Shown one piece after another: positions 9,150 through 18,044 of a DNA stretch of 64,000 nucleotides; positions within the stretch are counted from its first letter, which is position 1, and each line of letters begins with the position of its first letter. The translations under genes were made by a program, and so were the position numbers. The stretch is from Chlorobiaceae bacterium (lineage in GTDB: Bacteria; Bacteroidota; Chlorobiia; Chlorobiales; Chlorobiaceae): contig JAAXXI010000005.1 of assembly GCA_013334565.1 (NCBI GenBank), forward strand, positions 1-64,000. The letters are read 5' to 3'. The notes beneath the pieces are model-generated. The model was not told the origin of the DNA. It did no database searches and saw nothing but the letters and a program-made list of their open reading frames with translations.

Positions 9150-9840
9150 CCGCTTCGGCGGAACCGTTCTCGTTGCAGGCGCTACCGGCAGGACAGGACA
9201 ATGGATAGTCCGGCGCCTTCAGGAATACGGATTGGATTGCCGGCTTTTCGTTCGCTCCGCGACAAAGGCAGCTAATCTCTTCGGACTGGAAAATGCCGAT
9301 CGATATGTAAGCGGTTCAATCGAAAACCCTGCAGATATCGAATCGGCCGTCTCAGGCTGCAGCGCGGTCATTTCTGCCATCGGCGCCTCTGTCACCGACC
9401 CCGAAGCACCGCCGCCATCGTTAATTGACAGGGATGGCATGAGTACATTTGCCAGGATCGCACGCGACAATGGGGTGAAAAAGTTTATCCAGGTAACCTC
9501 TCTTGCCGTGACAAAACCGGAACATCCTATGAACAGATATCATGATGTCCTGAACATGAAATTGCAGGGGGAAAATGCTATCCGTTCAATTTATAATGAG
9601 AATGGATTCACCTATACCATTCTGAGGCCGGGAGGACTGCAGGATGGGGAGCCATTCCGGCACTGCCTGCAGTTCGGTACAGGGGACACGCTCATGGGAG
9701 TGATTGACCGAAGTGATGTTGCCGAAACTGCCGTTGTATCGCTCTGGCATCCCAAAGCGAGGAACATGACCTTCGAACTGATCAGAAGCTTGCCGCAGGC
9801 CCAATCATCCGTCGAACCTTTTTTCGAGCAACTGCCCTGA
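9136..9840 (+). CDS. NAD(P)-binding atypical SDR (NmrA/PCBER-like)
   Basis: The 234-residue protein has an N-terminal Rossmann motif VLVAGATGRTGQWIV and the fold of atypical short-chain dehydrogenases, as in NmrA-like and plastid/cyanobacterial NAD(P)-binding proteins. RPGGLQDGEP and a late DVAETAV block fit this group. No classic YxxxK pair is obvious, so it may bind rather than turn over substrate. The start at 9136 is preferred over a frame extension at 9109 because the Rossmann strand follows directly. It overlaps the previous gene by 14 bases and ends 25 bases from the convergent response regulator. A pigment substrate is possible but unproven. Confidence 0.75.
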   Translation: MTNNNRFGGTVLVAGATGRTGQWIVRRLQEYGLDCRLFVRSATKAANLFGLENADRYVSGSIENPADIESAVSGCSAVISAIGASVTDPEAPPPSLIDRDGMSTFARIARDNGVKKFIQVTSLAVTKPEHPMNRYHDVLNMKLQGENAIRSIYNENGFTYTILRPGGLQDGEPFRHCLQFGTGDTLMGVIDRSDVAETAVVSLWHPKARNMTFELIRSLPQAQSSVEPFFEQLP

Positions 9841-9865
9841 AAATGCAACCTGAAAGAAAACGCCT

Positions 9866-10597
9866 TTACACAACCACGATAGGGGCGGAAAAACAGTACC
9901 CGGTACCATGTGAGGTTTTTACCGGAATCCTGCGGCCGAGATTCCTGTTTTTCATTCTCAGGCGATGAATGAGCGCATCGAGGGCACGATTGCCGAAGTC
10001 ATTGTTTTCGTAGTCCAGGGCATTCAGGATCTCCTGGCGGACGACAACGTCATTGGGAGTCTCGGCAAGCCGTTCTATCAGATCGCATTCCTTTGCGGTC
10101 AGATTGATTTTATCTCCATCAGGCGTCATCAGAGACTGGTCGCCCCGAACAAGCTTCCATTTTGATTCATGAAGATTCGGCACCGATATTCTCTTCTGCT
10201 CTTGCTCGGCCTCTCCTGTAAGATTGCTGTCAAGACGGCCGAGAATGCTGAAAATGGATGCCGATAATTCAGAAAAATCGATTGGCTTGACCAGATAGAT
10301 ATCGGCTCCGGCTTTATAGGCACTGATCTTGCTTTCCAGCGATGTCATAGCGGTAAGCATGATAATGCGCATATCGGTATTGTTCCGGATGTACTCCGCA
10401 AGCACAATGCCATTCTGGTCGGGAAGACCGATATCAAGCACAACGACGTCAAATTCCGCATCTGCGATGGTTTTATAAAACTCAAGCGCCGAATCCACGC
10501 CTGTGACATCGAGACCGGAGAGCCTGAGATACTCGACCAAACTGTCGCAGAAATCCCGGTCATCTTCAACAACGATTACTCGTCTGTTATCAGCCAT
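9866..10597 (-). CDS. OmpR-family response regulator
   Basis: The 243-residue protein has a receiver domain (about 5-120) with the acidic pair EDD near residues 11-13, phospho-acceptor Asp55 in VLDIGLPD, Thr in MLTAM and Lys in LVKPID. A winged-helix DNA-binding domain fills the C-terminus (LTAKECDLIERLA, ALIHRLR, GTGYCF). It is probably phosphorylated by the large kinase encoded 50 bases upstream on the same strand. Targets are unknown; the pigment and chlorosome-type genes around it are the obvious candidates. It converges on the SDR gene. Confidence 0.9.
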   Translation of the reverse strand: MADNRRVIVVEDDRDFCDSLVEYLRLSGLDVTGVDSALEFYKTIADAEFDVVVLDIGLPDQNGIVLAEYIRNNTDMRIIMLTAMTSLESKISAYKAGADIYLVKPIDFSELSASIFSILGRLDSNLTGEAEQEQKRISVPNLHESKWKLVRGDQSLMTPDGDKINLTAKECDLIERLAETPNDVVVRQEILNALDYENNDFGNRALDALIHRLRMKNRNLGRRIPVKTSHGTGYCFSAPIVVV

Positions 10598-10647
10598 AAA
10601 TCAACGGAGAAATAGTTCTATCTACTTTAATATTAACAATATCGGCC

Positions 10648-13600
10648 TCAATTCTGGTGGAAGGCACCGTCTTTCTCATACAACGGAACACGTACCATCG
10701 CTTCGACACCGGTCGGAATGCCCTTCAGGGTTACCGCTCCCTTGTGCTGTTCGATGATGTTCTTGACCAGCCACAGCCCGATACCAGCACCGCTGGTGTT
10801 CATTGAATTGCTCCCGCGGCGGTATTTCTCGAAAAATGCTGCCGCCTGCTCGTCGGTAATCGTTTTTCCCTGGTTTCTGATCATGATAACCGCTTCATGG
10901 CCTTCATTCCTGCATTCGAGCTCGATCGGAGACTCGGGAGGTGAATATTTTCTTGCATTGTCAAGCAGGTTGTAGATCGCCAGGCCGAACTGGGTAAAAT
11001 CGCCGGATATCCTGCAATTGTCGAGGTCATTGGAATAGATGACCGGAATATCGGCCCATAGTGACTTGAAGGATTCGAGCTGTGCGTCGATAAGCTGCGT
11101 TATCCGGAAAGCCTTGAACGCAATCTCGGTCCGGGATTCCAGCACACGGCTTTCATGGATAGATTCTTCCATCAGGTCCACAAGACGGTCTATGGCACGA
11201 TGAATTTTACCGGTTTCGACCGGATTGACGCAGTTGCAACGCTTGTTTTTCAGTTCGATAAGATCAAGATTTCCGCGTATGATGGCAAGCGGAGTACGAT
11301 ATTCATGCGTTATCATGCTTAAAAAGCTGTGCAGCCGGTTAACTTCCTCATTCAATTGACCGGTTCGTTCGGCAACCGCCTGCTCGAGCTTTTCAATGCT
11401 CATCTGCTGAAGTTCCTGAAGGGTGATATCAGACATCATGACCAGCAAAGCCTGCCTGTCGTTGATCGTGATATATTCGGCAGAAAAGAGAATGTTCAGG
11501 ATTTCTCCTGATTTTTTTCTGAAATGGAAAGGCGCATTGATGATTTTACGGAAACCGTTCAGTTCCCTCCTGATCTGTTCTTCATCCTCCTGGTTCATGA
11601 TTATCCCGACCTCCGATATACTGCGTCCGATAATCTCTTCGCGTTCCAGTCCGAACAGTTCGAGCATGGCATTGTTCACATCGTACAGAATGCCTTTGTA
11701 GACATCACCGATACCGATAGCGACAGGCGAATGATCGAAGATGTTCCTGAACTTGCTCTCGTTAGCCCTTACGGCAGCTTCCGCTTTTTTCTGCTCGGTA
11801 ACATCCTGGACAATTCCAAGAACATGCATCGAGTTGTCATTGACGTCAGGCTGGCAGGTGCCGGTAACCCAGATCCATCGCATTTCTCCGTTTGGCCGGT
11901 AAATCCGGCACTCGAAGGTATAACTCTCTTTTTTGTGAATCGAGGTCGTAATGAGAGTCTGGATGCGGGCCCGATCTTCGGGAGCGACATGGTTTAAAAA
12001 CTTCTCAAGAGACCATTCTGACTGGTCATCATCATCGCCGAATATGTGGGCATGCTCGGCCGAACGCTCGACATGATAATTCTGCAGGTTCAGGTCCCAT
12101 ACCCCCACATGGCTTTTCTTGAGGATAAAATCAAGTTTCTCCCTGTTTTTCTGGAGCTCTTCCTCGATTTTTTTACGGTTTGTGATATCGATAACGGTAC
12201 CCAGGTAACGATCGACTTTGCCATGGTTATTGTAAAGGGGCCTGCCCCGCGACATCAGCCAATGGACAGACCCGTCAGGGTGTTCGACACGGTATTCGGC
12301 ATACAGCTCGGTTTTTGCCTTCGAAGCCCTGGTGACAGTCTGGACAGTCTGTTCTCTGTCTTCAGGATGGACCGTGCTCTTCCAGAGATCGAAGGACGGT
12401 TTTTCCCCGTTGCGCCAGTCCAGACCGTATAAAGGCCAGGTTTCGGCTGACCAGATGTTCTCACCTGTTTTCAGGTTCCACTCCCAGACACCTGCCCGCG
12501 CAGCTTCGAGTGCCTGGCTGAGCCTCATTTTGCTGTCCATCAGGTCATTGAGAAGTTCTTTGCGATCGGTGATATCCGTGACCGTACCGATATAGCTTTT
12601 CATCCTGCCTTCTTTTGTGTAGAATGGCACTCCCCGGCACAGAAGCCAGTGAACCGAACCATCCTTGTGGCAGACCCGGTATTCGACATTGATAGGTTTT
12701 TCGTGGTTGGCCGCCGACATGACCTTTTCGAAAGTGATATCCTTGTCGAGAGGATAGATATTGGTCTCACAAAGCTTGTGCGTGGTCTTTTTGCTGTCGG
12801 GTTCCAGATCGTAAAGTCTCCAGACACTGTCGGTCCATGTTACATTATCTTCAATGACATCCCACTCCCATACTCCGGAATTAGTGGCATCGAGGGCGAA
12901 CGTCATTCTTTTTTTGCTTTGTTCGAGCGCTATTTCAATGTTCTTCCGTTCCGTGATATCGATTATCGTCCCGATATAGCGCACAGTGCGGCCTTTGTTG
13001 TTCAGCTGGGGCTTGCCACGTGACATGAGCCAGTGGATGGAACCGTCCGGATGACTTACCCGGTATTCCACATACAATTCCTTACCTTTCCCGGAAGCAT
13101 CCCTGACCGCATTAATGGCAAATTCCCGGTCATCAGGATGTATTTTACCGGCCCAGAGGTCGAAGGATGGTTCTGCGGAATTTTTGTCGAGGCCGTAAAG
13201 GACCCATACTTCATCGGACCATATATTGGTATTGTTTTTCAGGTCCCACTCCCAGACACCAGCCCTTGCGGCTTCAAGGGCCACGTCAAGCCGTGTGTTG
13301 CTTTCGACAAGCTCAAGCTCGATTTTTTTGCGTTCGGTGATATCGATGATCGCGCCGATATACCGGACAACCTTTCCCTGCGCATCATGAATCGGCATGC
13401 CCCTTGATGTGAGCCAGTGGATAGAACCGTCCGGATGGACGGTGCGGTATTCGAGTGATGCAGCCTCGCCCTTGCTCACAGCAGACTTGATGATCCATGA
13501 TGCTTTCGCCCGGTCATCAGGATGGACAGTATCGACACAGAGCTGGTTGTTCAGGGGAACACTGCCCGGCTTGAGGCCGTACAATCGCCATACCTGTTCC

Positions 13601-15228
13601 GACCAGTTCAACCCATCGGTTGTTGTATCCCACTCCCATATACCGGACATGGATGCATCGAGGGCGTAATTGAACCGGACCTTGCTTTGCAGAAGCTCGA
13701 GCTCCATCTGTTTCCGTTCAGTGATATCGGTATTCGTTCCGACATACCTCAGAACATTCCCTTTTTCATCAAGCAGAGGTGTGCTCCTTGAATGCACCCA
13801 GCGCACCGAACCGTCAGGTCGGCATATTCGGTATTCATGGTCCAGATCAACTCCTTTTCTTGTCTCATCCTCGACAAATTTCAGCGTATTTTCGAGATCT
13901 TCAGGATGGACGATACGTTTCCAAAGCTCGAACGACGCTTTTTGCTTTCCGGGAGCCAAGCCGAATAAAGTCCACAGAGTATCCGACCAGATCACCTCGC
14001 TGTTCGACAGATCCCTTTCATAGAAACCTGTAGAAGATGCTTTCAGTGCAATCTCGAACCGTTTCTGATATTCGATAAGCTTCTGTTCAGTCTCTTTGCG
14101 CTCGGTGATATCGATAACAGTACCGGTGAATCGAAGCTTGCGATGCTCGTCATGGTGGGGCCTTCCCCTCGAAAGGATCCATCGGATCGAACCGTCCGGA
14201 TGGCAAACGCGGTATTCGAGATTCAGGTCGGTTTTGTTTTCGCCCATGATCCTGATCGCCTGAAGAACCACCTCGAGATCGTCCGGATGAACTACCTTTT
14301 CCAAGAGCTCTACCGTCGATTTTTCTTTACCTGCTTCAAGGCCGTAGAGATTCCAAACTTCATCAGACCATTCAATTTCATTATTTTCAGGGTCCCATTC
14401 CCATATCCCGGCATTCGCTGCCATCAAAGCCTGCTCGAGCCTGGAATTGCTCTTTTCCAGTTGCTTTCCGATATGTTTGCGCTCGCTGATATCAATTCCG
14501 ACAGATAAGGCGCATGGTTTACCATCGATAAATACCTGGCAGGTATGGGTGAGCATCCAGAAGGTCTGCCTTTTGCCATGCGGATTGACTTTCAATATTC
14601 GGGAATCAACCTCGCCTTTATGGATAACCTTATTGAGCTTTTTCCTGAGCTCGCCCATTTCATCGGGAAAGAAAAATTCGCTGGCAGGAATTCGTCTGCC
14701 ATCGCTTTTCCCCTTGCTGCAAAGCATCTCCTCGGCATACCTGTTACAAACGATCATATGGAGATCTTCATCGAGAATCACAGCGGAACAGGGCATTGCG
14801 TCGAGCAGGGCGGTTTTCAGCGAGCGCTCGCGTGAAAGCTCCAGTCTTGTCTGTCGCAAAGACGATATATCCTGAATGGTCACCAGAATTGACGTAATGT
14901 TCCCATTCGTTTTTCTTACAGGATTGATCGTAACCCTCCAGGTATCCCGTTCATCTTCGAAGACCTTCCTGAGCCCGGTATTTAATACTTCTTCTATCCG
15001 CTTTTTCTGATGCGCGGCAAGTTCCGGCTGATGCAACGTGTCTCGCAAAAGGTCATAGACATTCTTCCCGATGCACTCATCGGATGTCAGACCGAACCAT
15101 GAAGCAAAGATGCCGTTAGCATACTGTATAACTCCATCCCGGTCGGCGAGGTACACCAGATCGGGCAGGGCATCCAGAACAGCTGACAGATCGGCAGGCA
15201 GCTTCGTTTCACGAACAAGGGCTTTCAT
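10648..15228 (-). CDS. Giant multi-PAS sensor histidine kinase
   Basis: The 1526-residue protein has no evident membrane segment, so it is probably cytoplasmic. About ten PAS domains come first: two dissimilar ones (roughly 10-250), then six near-copies of a ~127-residue PAS-PAC unit, each with a GxWEWD start, HPDGS(I/V)xW in the middle and DITERK at the end, then two more divergent PAS units. A coiled coil leads to the HisKA domain with the phospho-acceptor in HEYRTPL, and a HATPase_c domain with NLLDNARKYS and GAGIGLWLVKN. PAS-PAC domains sense ligands, redox state or light through bound cofactors; none can be predicted here. The adjacent response regulator is its likely partner. The six-fold tandem array is unusual and is discussed separately. 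Confidence 0.93.
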   Translation of the reverse strand: MKALVRETKLPADLSAVLDALPDLVYLADRDGVIQYANGIFASWFGLTSDECIGKNVYDLLRDTLHQPELAAHQKKRIEEVLNTGLRKVFEDERDTWRVTINPVRKTNGNITSILVTIQDISSLRQTRLELSRERSLKTALLDAMPCSAVILDEDLHMIVCNRYAEEMLCSKGKSDGRRIPASEFFFPDEMGELRKKLNKVIHKGEVDSRILKVNPHGKRQTFWMLTHTCQVFIDGKPCALSVGIDISERKHIGKQLEKSNSRLEQALMAANAGIWEWDPENNEIEWSDEVWNLYGLEAGKEKSTVELLEKVVHPDDLEVVLQAIRIMGENKTDLNLEYRVCHPDGSIRWILSRGRPHHDEHRKLRFTGTVIDITERKETEQKLIEYQKRFEIALKASSTGFYERDLSNSEVIWSDTLWTLFGLAPGKQKASFELWKRIVHPEDLENTLKFVEDETRKGVDLDHEYRICRPDGSVRWVHSRSTPLLDEKGNVLRYVGTNTDITERKQMELELLQSKVRFNYALDASMSGIWEWDTTTDGLNWSEQVWRLYGLKPGSVPLNNQLCVDTVHPDDRAKASWIIKSAVSKGEAASLEYRTVHPDGSIHWLTSRGMPIHDAQGKVVRYIGAIIDITERKKIELELVESNTRLDVALEAARAGVWEWDLKNNTNIWSDEVWVLYGLDKNSAEPSFDLWAGKIHPDDREFAINAVRDASGKGKELYVEYRVSHPDGSIHWLMSRGKPQLNNKGRTVRYIGTIIDITERKNIEIALEQSKKRMTFALDATNSGVWEWDVIEDNVTWTDSVWRLYDLEPDSKKTTHKLCETNIYPLDKDITFEKVMSAANHEKPINVEYRVCHKDGSVHWLLCRGVPFYTKEGRMKSYIGTVTDITDRKELLNDLMDSKMRLSQALEAARAGVWEWNLKTGENIWSAETWPLYGLDWRNGEKPSFDLWKSTVHPEDREQTVQTVTRASKAKTELYAEYRVEHPDGSVHWLMSRGRPLYNNHGKVDRYLGTVIDITNRKKIEEELQKNREKLDFILKKSHVGVWDLNLQNYHVERSAEHAHIFGDDDDQSEWSLEKFLNHVAPEDRARIQTLITTSIHKKESYTFECRIYRPNGEMRWIWVTGTCQPDVNDNSMHVLGIVQDVTEQKKAEAAVRANESKFRNIFDHSPVAIGIGDVYKGILYDVNNAMLELFGLEREEIIGRSISEVGIIMNQEDEEQIRRELNGFRKIINAPFHFRKKSGEILNILFSAEYITINDRQALLVMMSDITLQELQQMSIEKLEQAVAERTGQLNEEVNRLHSFLSMITHEYRTPLAIIRGNLDLIELKNKRCNCVNPVETGKIHRAIDRLVDLMEESIHESRVLESRTEIAFKAFRITQLIDAQLESFKSLWADIPVIYSNDLDNCRISGDFTQFGLAIYNLLDNARKYSPPESPIELECRNEGHEAVIMIRNQGKTITDEQAAAFFEKYRRGSNSMNTSGAGIGLWLVKNIIEQHKGAVTLKGIPTGVEAMVRVPLYEKDGAFHQN
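12172..14460 (-). repeat. Six-fold tandem PAS-PAC repeat inside the kinase gene
   Basis: Six consecutive units of about 381 bp (127 residues) are visible by the recurrence of WEWD, WSDxVWxLYGL, VHPDDR, EYRVxHPDGS(I/V)HW, SRG and YIGTxIDITERK. The units differ by point changes and are in phase. Internal duplication rather than independent domain shuffling explains this best. Confidence 0.85.
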
Positions 15229-15390
15229 ATGTGTCTCTAAGATGAAAAACGGTTATGAGCAATCGCGTCATCAGATTTATCAGTACTGGAAAAGTTTTTT
15301 AAAATAAATCAGATTTACAAGATTTTTCCGGTCCTTCCTTAAATTTCATACATAAAAAGCATGATTTTTCAACAGACAACCCGTCAATAA

Positions 15391-15516
15391 CATGCCTGCC
15401 GAAACACAAACCCTGTCGGCATGAGTTCCATAAAGAGAAAAGATCTGTTTCGACAGGGGATGTTTCGAAGCCAAATATGCACGGGCCTAGCTTCAGAATT
15501 TCAAAGCCAGGCCCGT
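15391..15516 (-). promoter_or_regulatory. Structured leader or 3' region with overlapping hairpins
   Basis: Three inverted repeats lie between the kinase start and the chlorophyll-synthase-like stop. TGCCGA (15397) pairs with TCGGCA (15416). CCCTGTCG (15411) pairs with CGACAGGG (15451). ACGGGCCT (15481) pairs with AGGCCCGT (15509), extended inward by GCTT/AAGC. The first two share bases and cannot form together. On the minus strand this is downstream of the synthase and upstream of the kinase, so it could be a terminator or a switch. Confidence 0.35.
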
Positions 15517-15548
15517 ACGGTGGTGATGGTGAATCAGAAGAAGCTTTT

Positions 15549-16550
15549 TCAGCCAAGGTACTTGATGCCGATCATTCCGGCAGCAATGAACTGGTTGATG
15601 AGAAAAAGGAAATTGTTGACGACCTGAAATCGCAGAAAAGCGTTGTGGGCATGAACTTCACTTTTACCGATGGCATTGCCGAAACCGTCATCAACGGCAT
15701 GCTGCATGAACGAAGCGCCCTTTTTCGGGTCCCTGTATATCGAAATCTGGATGTAAAGGCTGAGGGCCATCGAGGCAAGTATGATATACATGAGCACATG
15801 AAAACCCCAATTCCAGGCAAGGAACGCGAAGACAGTAAAGACCAGGTCAATGATTGCAAAAGCGACAAAAAAAGTTTTGCGTGTTCCAATCATGACGGCA
15901 AGCGATTTCATGCCGTTCTTCGCATCACCTTCCGTTGACTTGAAATCGTTCATGATGATGAGGGAAACCGCCATGAAAAAGTTCAGGATGCCGAGCCATA
16001 TCACTTCCGGCCTTATTTCACTGAAGAGCGCATTAGCGGAAAGGTATGTGATGAAGCCATAGGATATCCCTACTGCGGGCGCGGATAAAAAGATATTTTT
16101 TTTCAGTTTCAATGGCGGGGCTGAATAGATGAACCCGATAACGAGCCCGGTCAGAAGCGACAGAGAAAAAACAATTCCGCGTGTTCCGCCAATATCAATC
16201 CCTATCCAGCCAGCGAGCAGAAGAGCTGCCACCAGAACCCCGCCCCAGTTCCATGCAGCTTCCTTTTCGCTGAGCCTGCCCGAAGGAATGGGCCGGGTCG
16301 GTTCGTTTATCCTGTCAAGTTCGAGATCGTAGTAATCGTTGACGGACTGGCTGAAACCGGTCCCAAGCGGTCCATAGATCACAAAAAGGGCAAACAGGAG
16401 AAGATAATCATGCACGGTCGGCTTCATAGCCCCGGAAGCCATGACACCGGCGGCCAGGCAGGGAAAAACGCTTATCCAGGTTACCGGGTCAAGCAGTTCG
16501 ATATGCGCTTTGATCTTGTCGATAACAAGGGCACTGTTTTTTACTGACAT
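15549..16550 (-). CDS. (Bacterio)chlorophyll synthase-type UbiA prenyltransferase
   Basis: The 333-residue membrane protein belongs to the UbiA superfamily. Its first Asp-rich motif reads NDYYDLELDRINEPTRPIPS (residues 71-90), the signature of chlorophyll and bacteriochlorophyll synthases that esterify chlorophyllides with an isoprenoid or other alcohol. The second motif is NDFKSTEGDAKNG. Several hydrophobic segments follow, as in the family. The ATG at 16550 gives the usual start just before HIELLDPVTW; a longer frame overlapping the upstream gene is not supported. Green sulfur bacteria have BchG, BchK and ChlG paralogues, and the specific one cannot be called by eye. It follows the radical SAM gene on the same strand, which suggests joint use. 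Confidence 0.85.
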   Translation of the reverse strand: MSVKNSALVIDKIKAHIELLDPVTWISVFPCLAAGVMASGAMKPTVHDYLLLFALFVIYGPLGTGFSQSVNDYYDLELDRINEPTRPIPSGRLSEKEAAWNWGGVLVAALLLAGWIGIDIGGTRGIVFSLSLLTGLVIGFIYSAPPLKLKKNIFLSAPAVGISYGFITYLSANALFSEIRPEVIWLGILNFFMAVSLIIMNDFKSTEGDAKNGMKSLAVMIGTRKTFFVAFAIIDLVFTVFAFLAWNWGFHVLMYIILASMALSLYIQISIYRDPKKGASFMQHAVDDGFGNAIGKSEVHAHNAFLRFQVVNNFLFLINQFIAAGMIGIKYLG

Positions 16551-16615
16551 GAAACAACTGTTCTGAAGTGATTGAAAACTGATTACTTTCCCTCCTCTGG
16601 CGCACCTGCATTTTT

Positions 16616-18019
16616 TCACAGGTACATTTCTGGGGTAAGCCTGCTTGTGAACCGGTTCATCATGAAATTTGCCAACCAGACCCAGTTCAAGGGCTTCCCG
16701 TACATCCTCCGCATGATGGCACGGCCCTGGTATACCTCTTTCTGCAGCTTCACAAAGTTTTCAAGGAGTTTTTCTCCGGAAATTTTCCGAGGCTCGAACA
16801 TATAGTGATAGGTATCGTACCTGCTCCAGTCAAAATGCCTCAGCCTCGGTTTCATCTCTTCGAAATAGGGCGTCCCGGGAAACGGCGTTACCAGAGAAAA
16901 GACAGGGAACTCGACCTGGTTCTGCATGATGAAGTCGTAGGTGGCCTGAAAGCTTTTTTCATTATCGTCATCGAAACCGAACATGAAATATCCCTGGATC
17001 GCGATACCGTTCCGGTGGAGGTTACTGACGACGGTTGAATAGTTATTCAGGCGGTTGGCCCCCTTGTTCACGGTTTTCAGGACATCGGGGTTGAGCGATT
17101 CGAAGCCGATGCTCATAAGGTCGCATCCGGATCGGCCTGCTATTTCGGCAACTTCCGGTTTATGAAGGAAATTCATCGAGATATTGGCATTCCACCGGAC
17201 ACCCAGTTTCTCCATCGCACCGAGAAGCTCGGTAAAGTATTGCGGCCTGAAACTGATGTTGTCATCCATGAAAGAAAAATTCACCTTCTTCCGGCCCAGG
17301 CGGTCCTGGTGATGCCGCATTTCATCGAGCACCAGACCGATCTCGCGATAACGGTAACTTTTACCGTAAACCGTGGGTGTCGTGCAGAAATTGCAACCGA
17401 CGGGACATCCTTTCGTTGCAAGAATCGGTATTCTGGAGCTGTATTTCCCTGCATTTCTGGACTTAAAGGCATAACCGAAATCCGGAGAGCGCATCGAGGT
17501 CATGGATCGGAGCTCTGTTGCGCGATAAACACGTTTCACTTGGTCATGAAGGATGTCGGTTTCCAGTTCATCCCAGACCGATTCCACCTCTCCATAGACG
17601 ACACTTGTGCAATGCTGCGATGCTTCTTCGTGCATCATGGTGGGATGCACTCCGCCAAGCAGCACAATCTTCTTCTGGGCAAGCGCCCTGTCACCTATTT
17701 CATAAGCCATACCGGCATTCAATGTACGGGAGGTGATGGCAATCACATCAAATTCAGAAAAATCTTCGGGGATGGGATCACCGACACGTTCATCGACGAG
17801 GGTAACGTCAAAGAGCCTTCCGGCGAGTGTCGCCACCATGATGAGGTTCAGCGGCATACTGACACTTCCGGAATCGACCATCATGCTTGTTGAACTTTTT
17901 GGTTGAACAAGTAGCCATTTTTTCACGGATTTTTTTTCTCCGGAACAATCGGGTGTCGAGCGGCAGGTGTTCAGGGAAGACGGCTCCGACTCTCGAACTC
18001 TGATGGTTTCACTACTCAT
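16616..18019 (-). CDS. Cobalamin-binding-type radical SAM enzyme (BchE/BchQ/BchR/BciD-like)
   Basis: The 467-residue protein has an N-terminal Rossmann-like B12-binding domain (about 35-165; the usual DxHxxG base-off motif is not clear, with VDERVGDP in its place). The radical SAM core has its cluster cysteines at 205, 209 and 212 (ATKGCPVGCNFC), followed by YGKSYRYREI. This architecture is shared by pigment enzymes (C-8/C-12 methylases, the BchE cyclase, the C-7 oxidase) and by many other B12-type radical SAM proteins. The start at 18019 is preferred because AAGG lies six bases upstream. The chlorophyll-synthase-like gene follows 65 bases downstream, and a Nif11-type small gene ends 25 bases upstream. 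A pigment substrate is the favoured guess; peptide modification is the alternative. Confidence 0.8.
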   Translation of the reverse strand: MSSETIRVRESEPSSLNTCRSTPDCSGEKKSVKKWLLVQPKSSTSMMVDSGSVSMPLNLIMVATLAGRLFDVTLVDERVGDPIPEDFSEFDVIAITSRTLNAGMAYEIGDRALAQKKIVLLGGVHPTMMHEEASQHCTSVVYGEVESVWDELETDILHDQVKRVYRATELRSMTSMRSPDFGYAFKSRNAGKYSSRIPILATKGCPVGCNFCTTPTVYGKSYRYREIGLVLDEMRHHQDRLGRKKVNFSFMDDNISFRPQYFTELLGAMEKLGVRWNANISMNFLHKPEVAEIAGRSGCDLMSIGFESLNPDVLKTVNKGANRLNNYSTVVSNLHRNGIAIQGYFMFGFDDDNEKSFQATYDFIMQNQVEFPVFSLVTPFPGTPYFEEMKPRLRHFDWSRYDTYHYMFEPRKISGEKLLENFVKLQKEVYQGRAIMRRMYGKPLNWVWLANFMMNRFTSRLTPEMYL

Positions 18020-18044
18020 AAACATCCTTGCACTCTTCGCCTGA

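Noticed and set aside
12172..14460. Assembly artefact explaining the six PAS repeats
   Set aside because: The units differ by many substitutions, so collapse or duplication by misassembly is unlikely.
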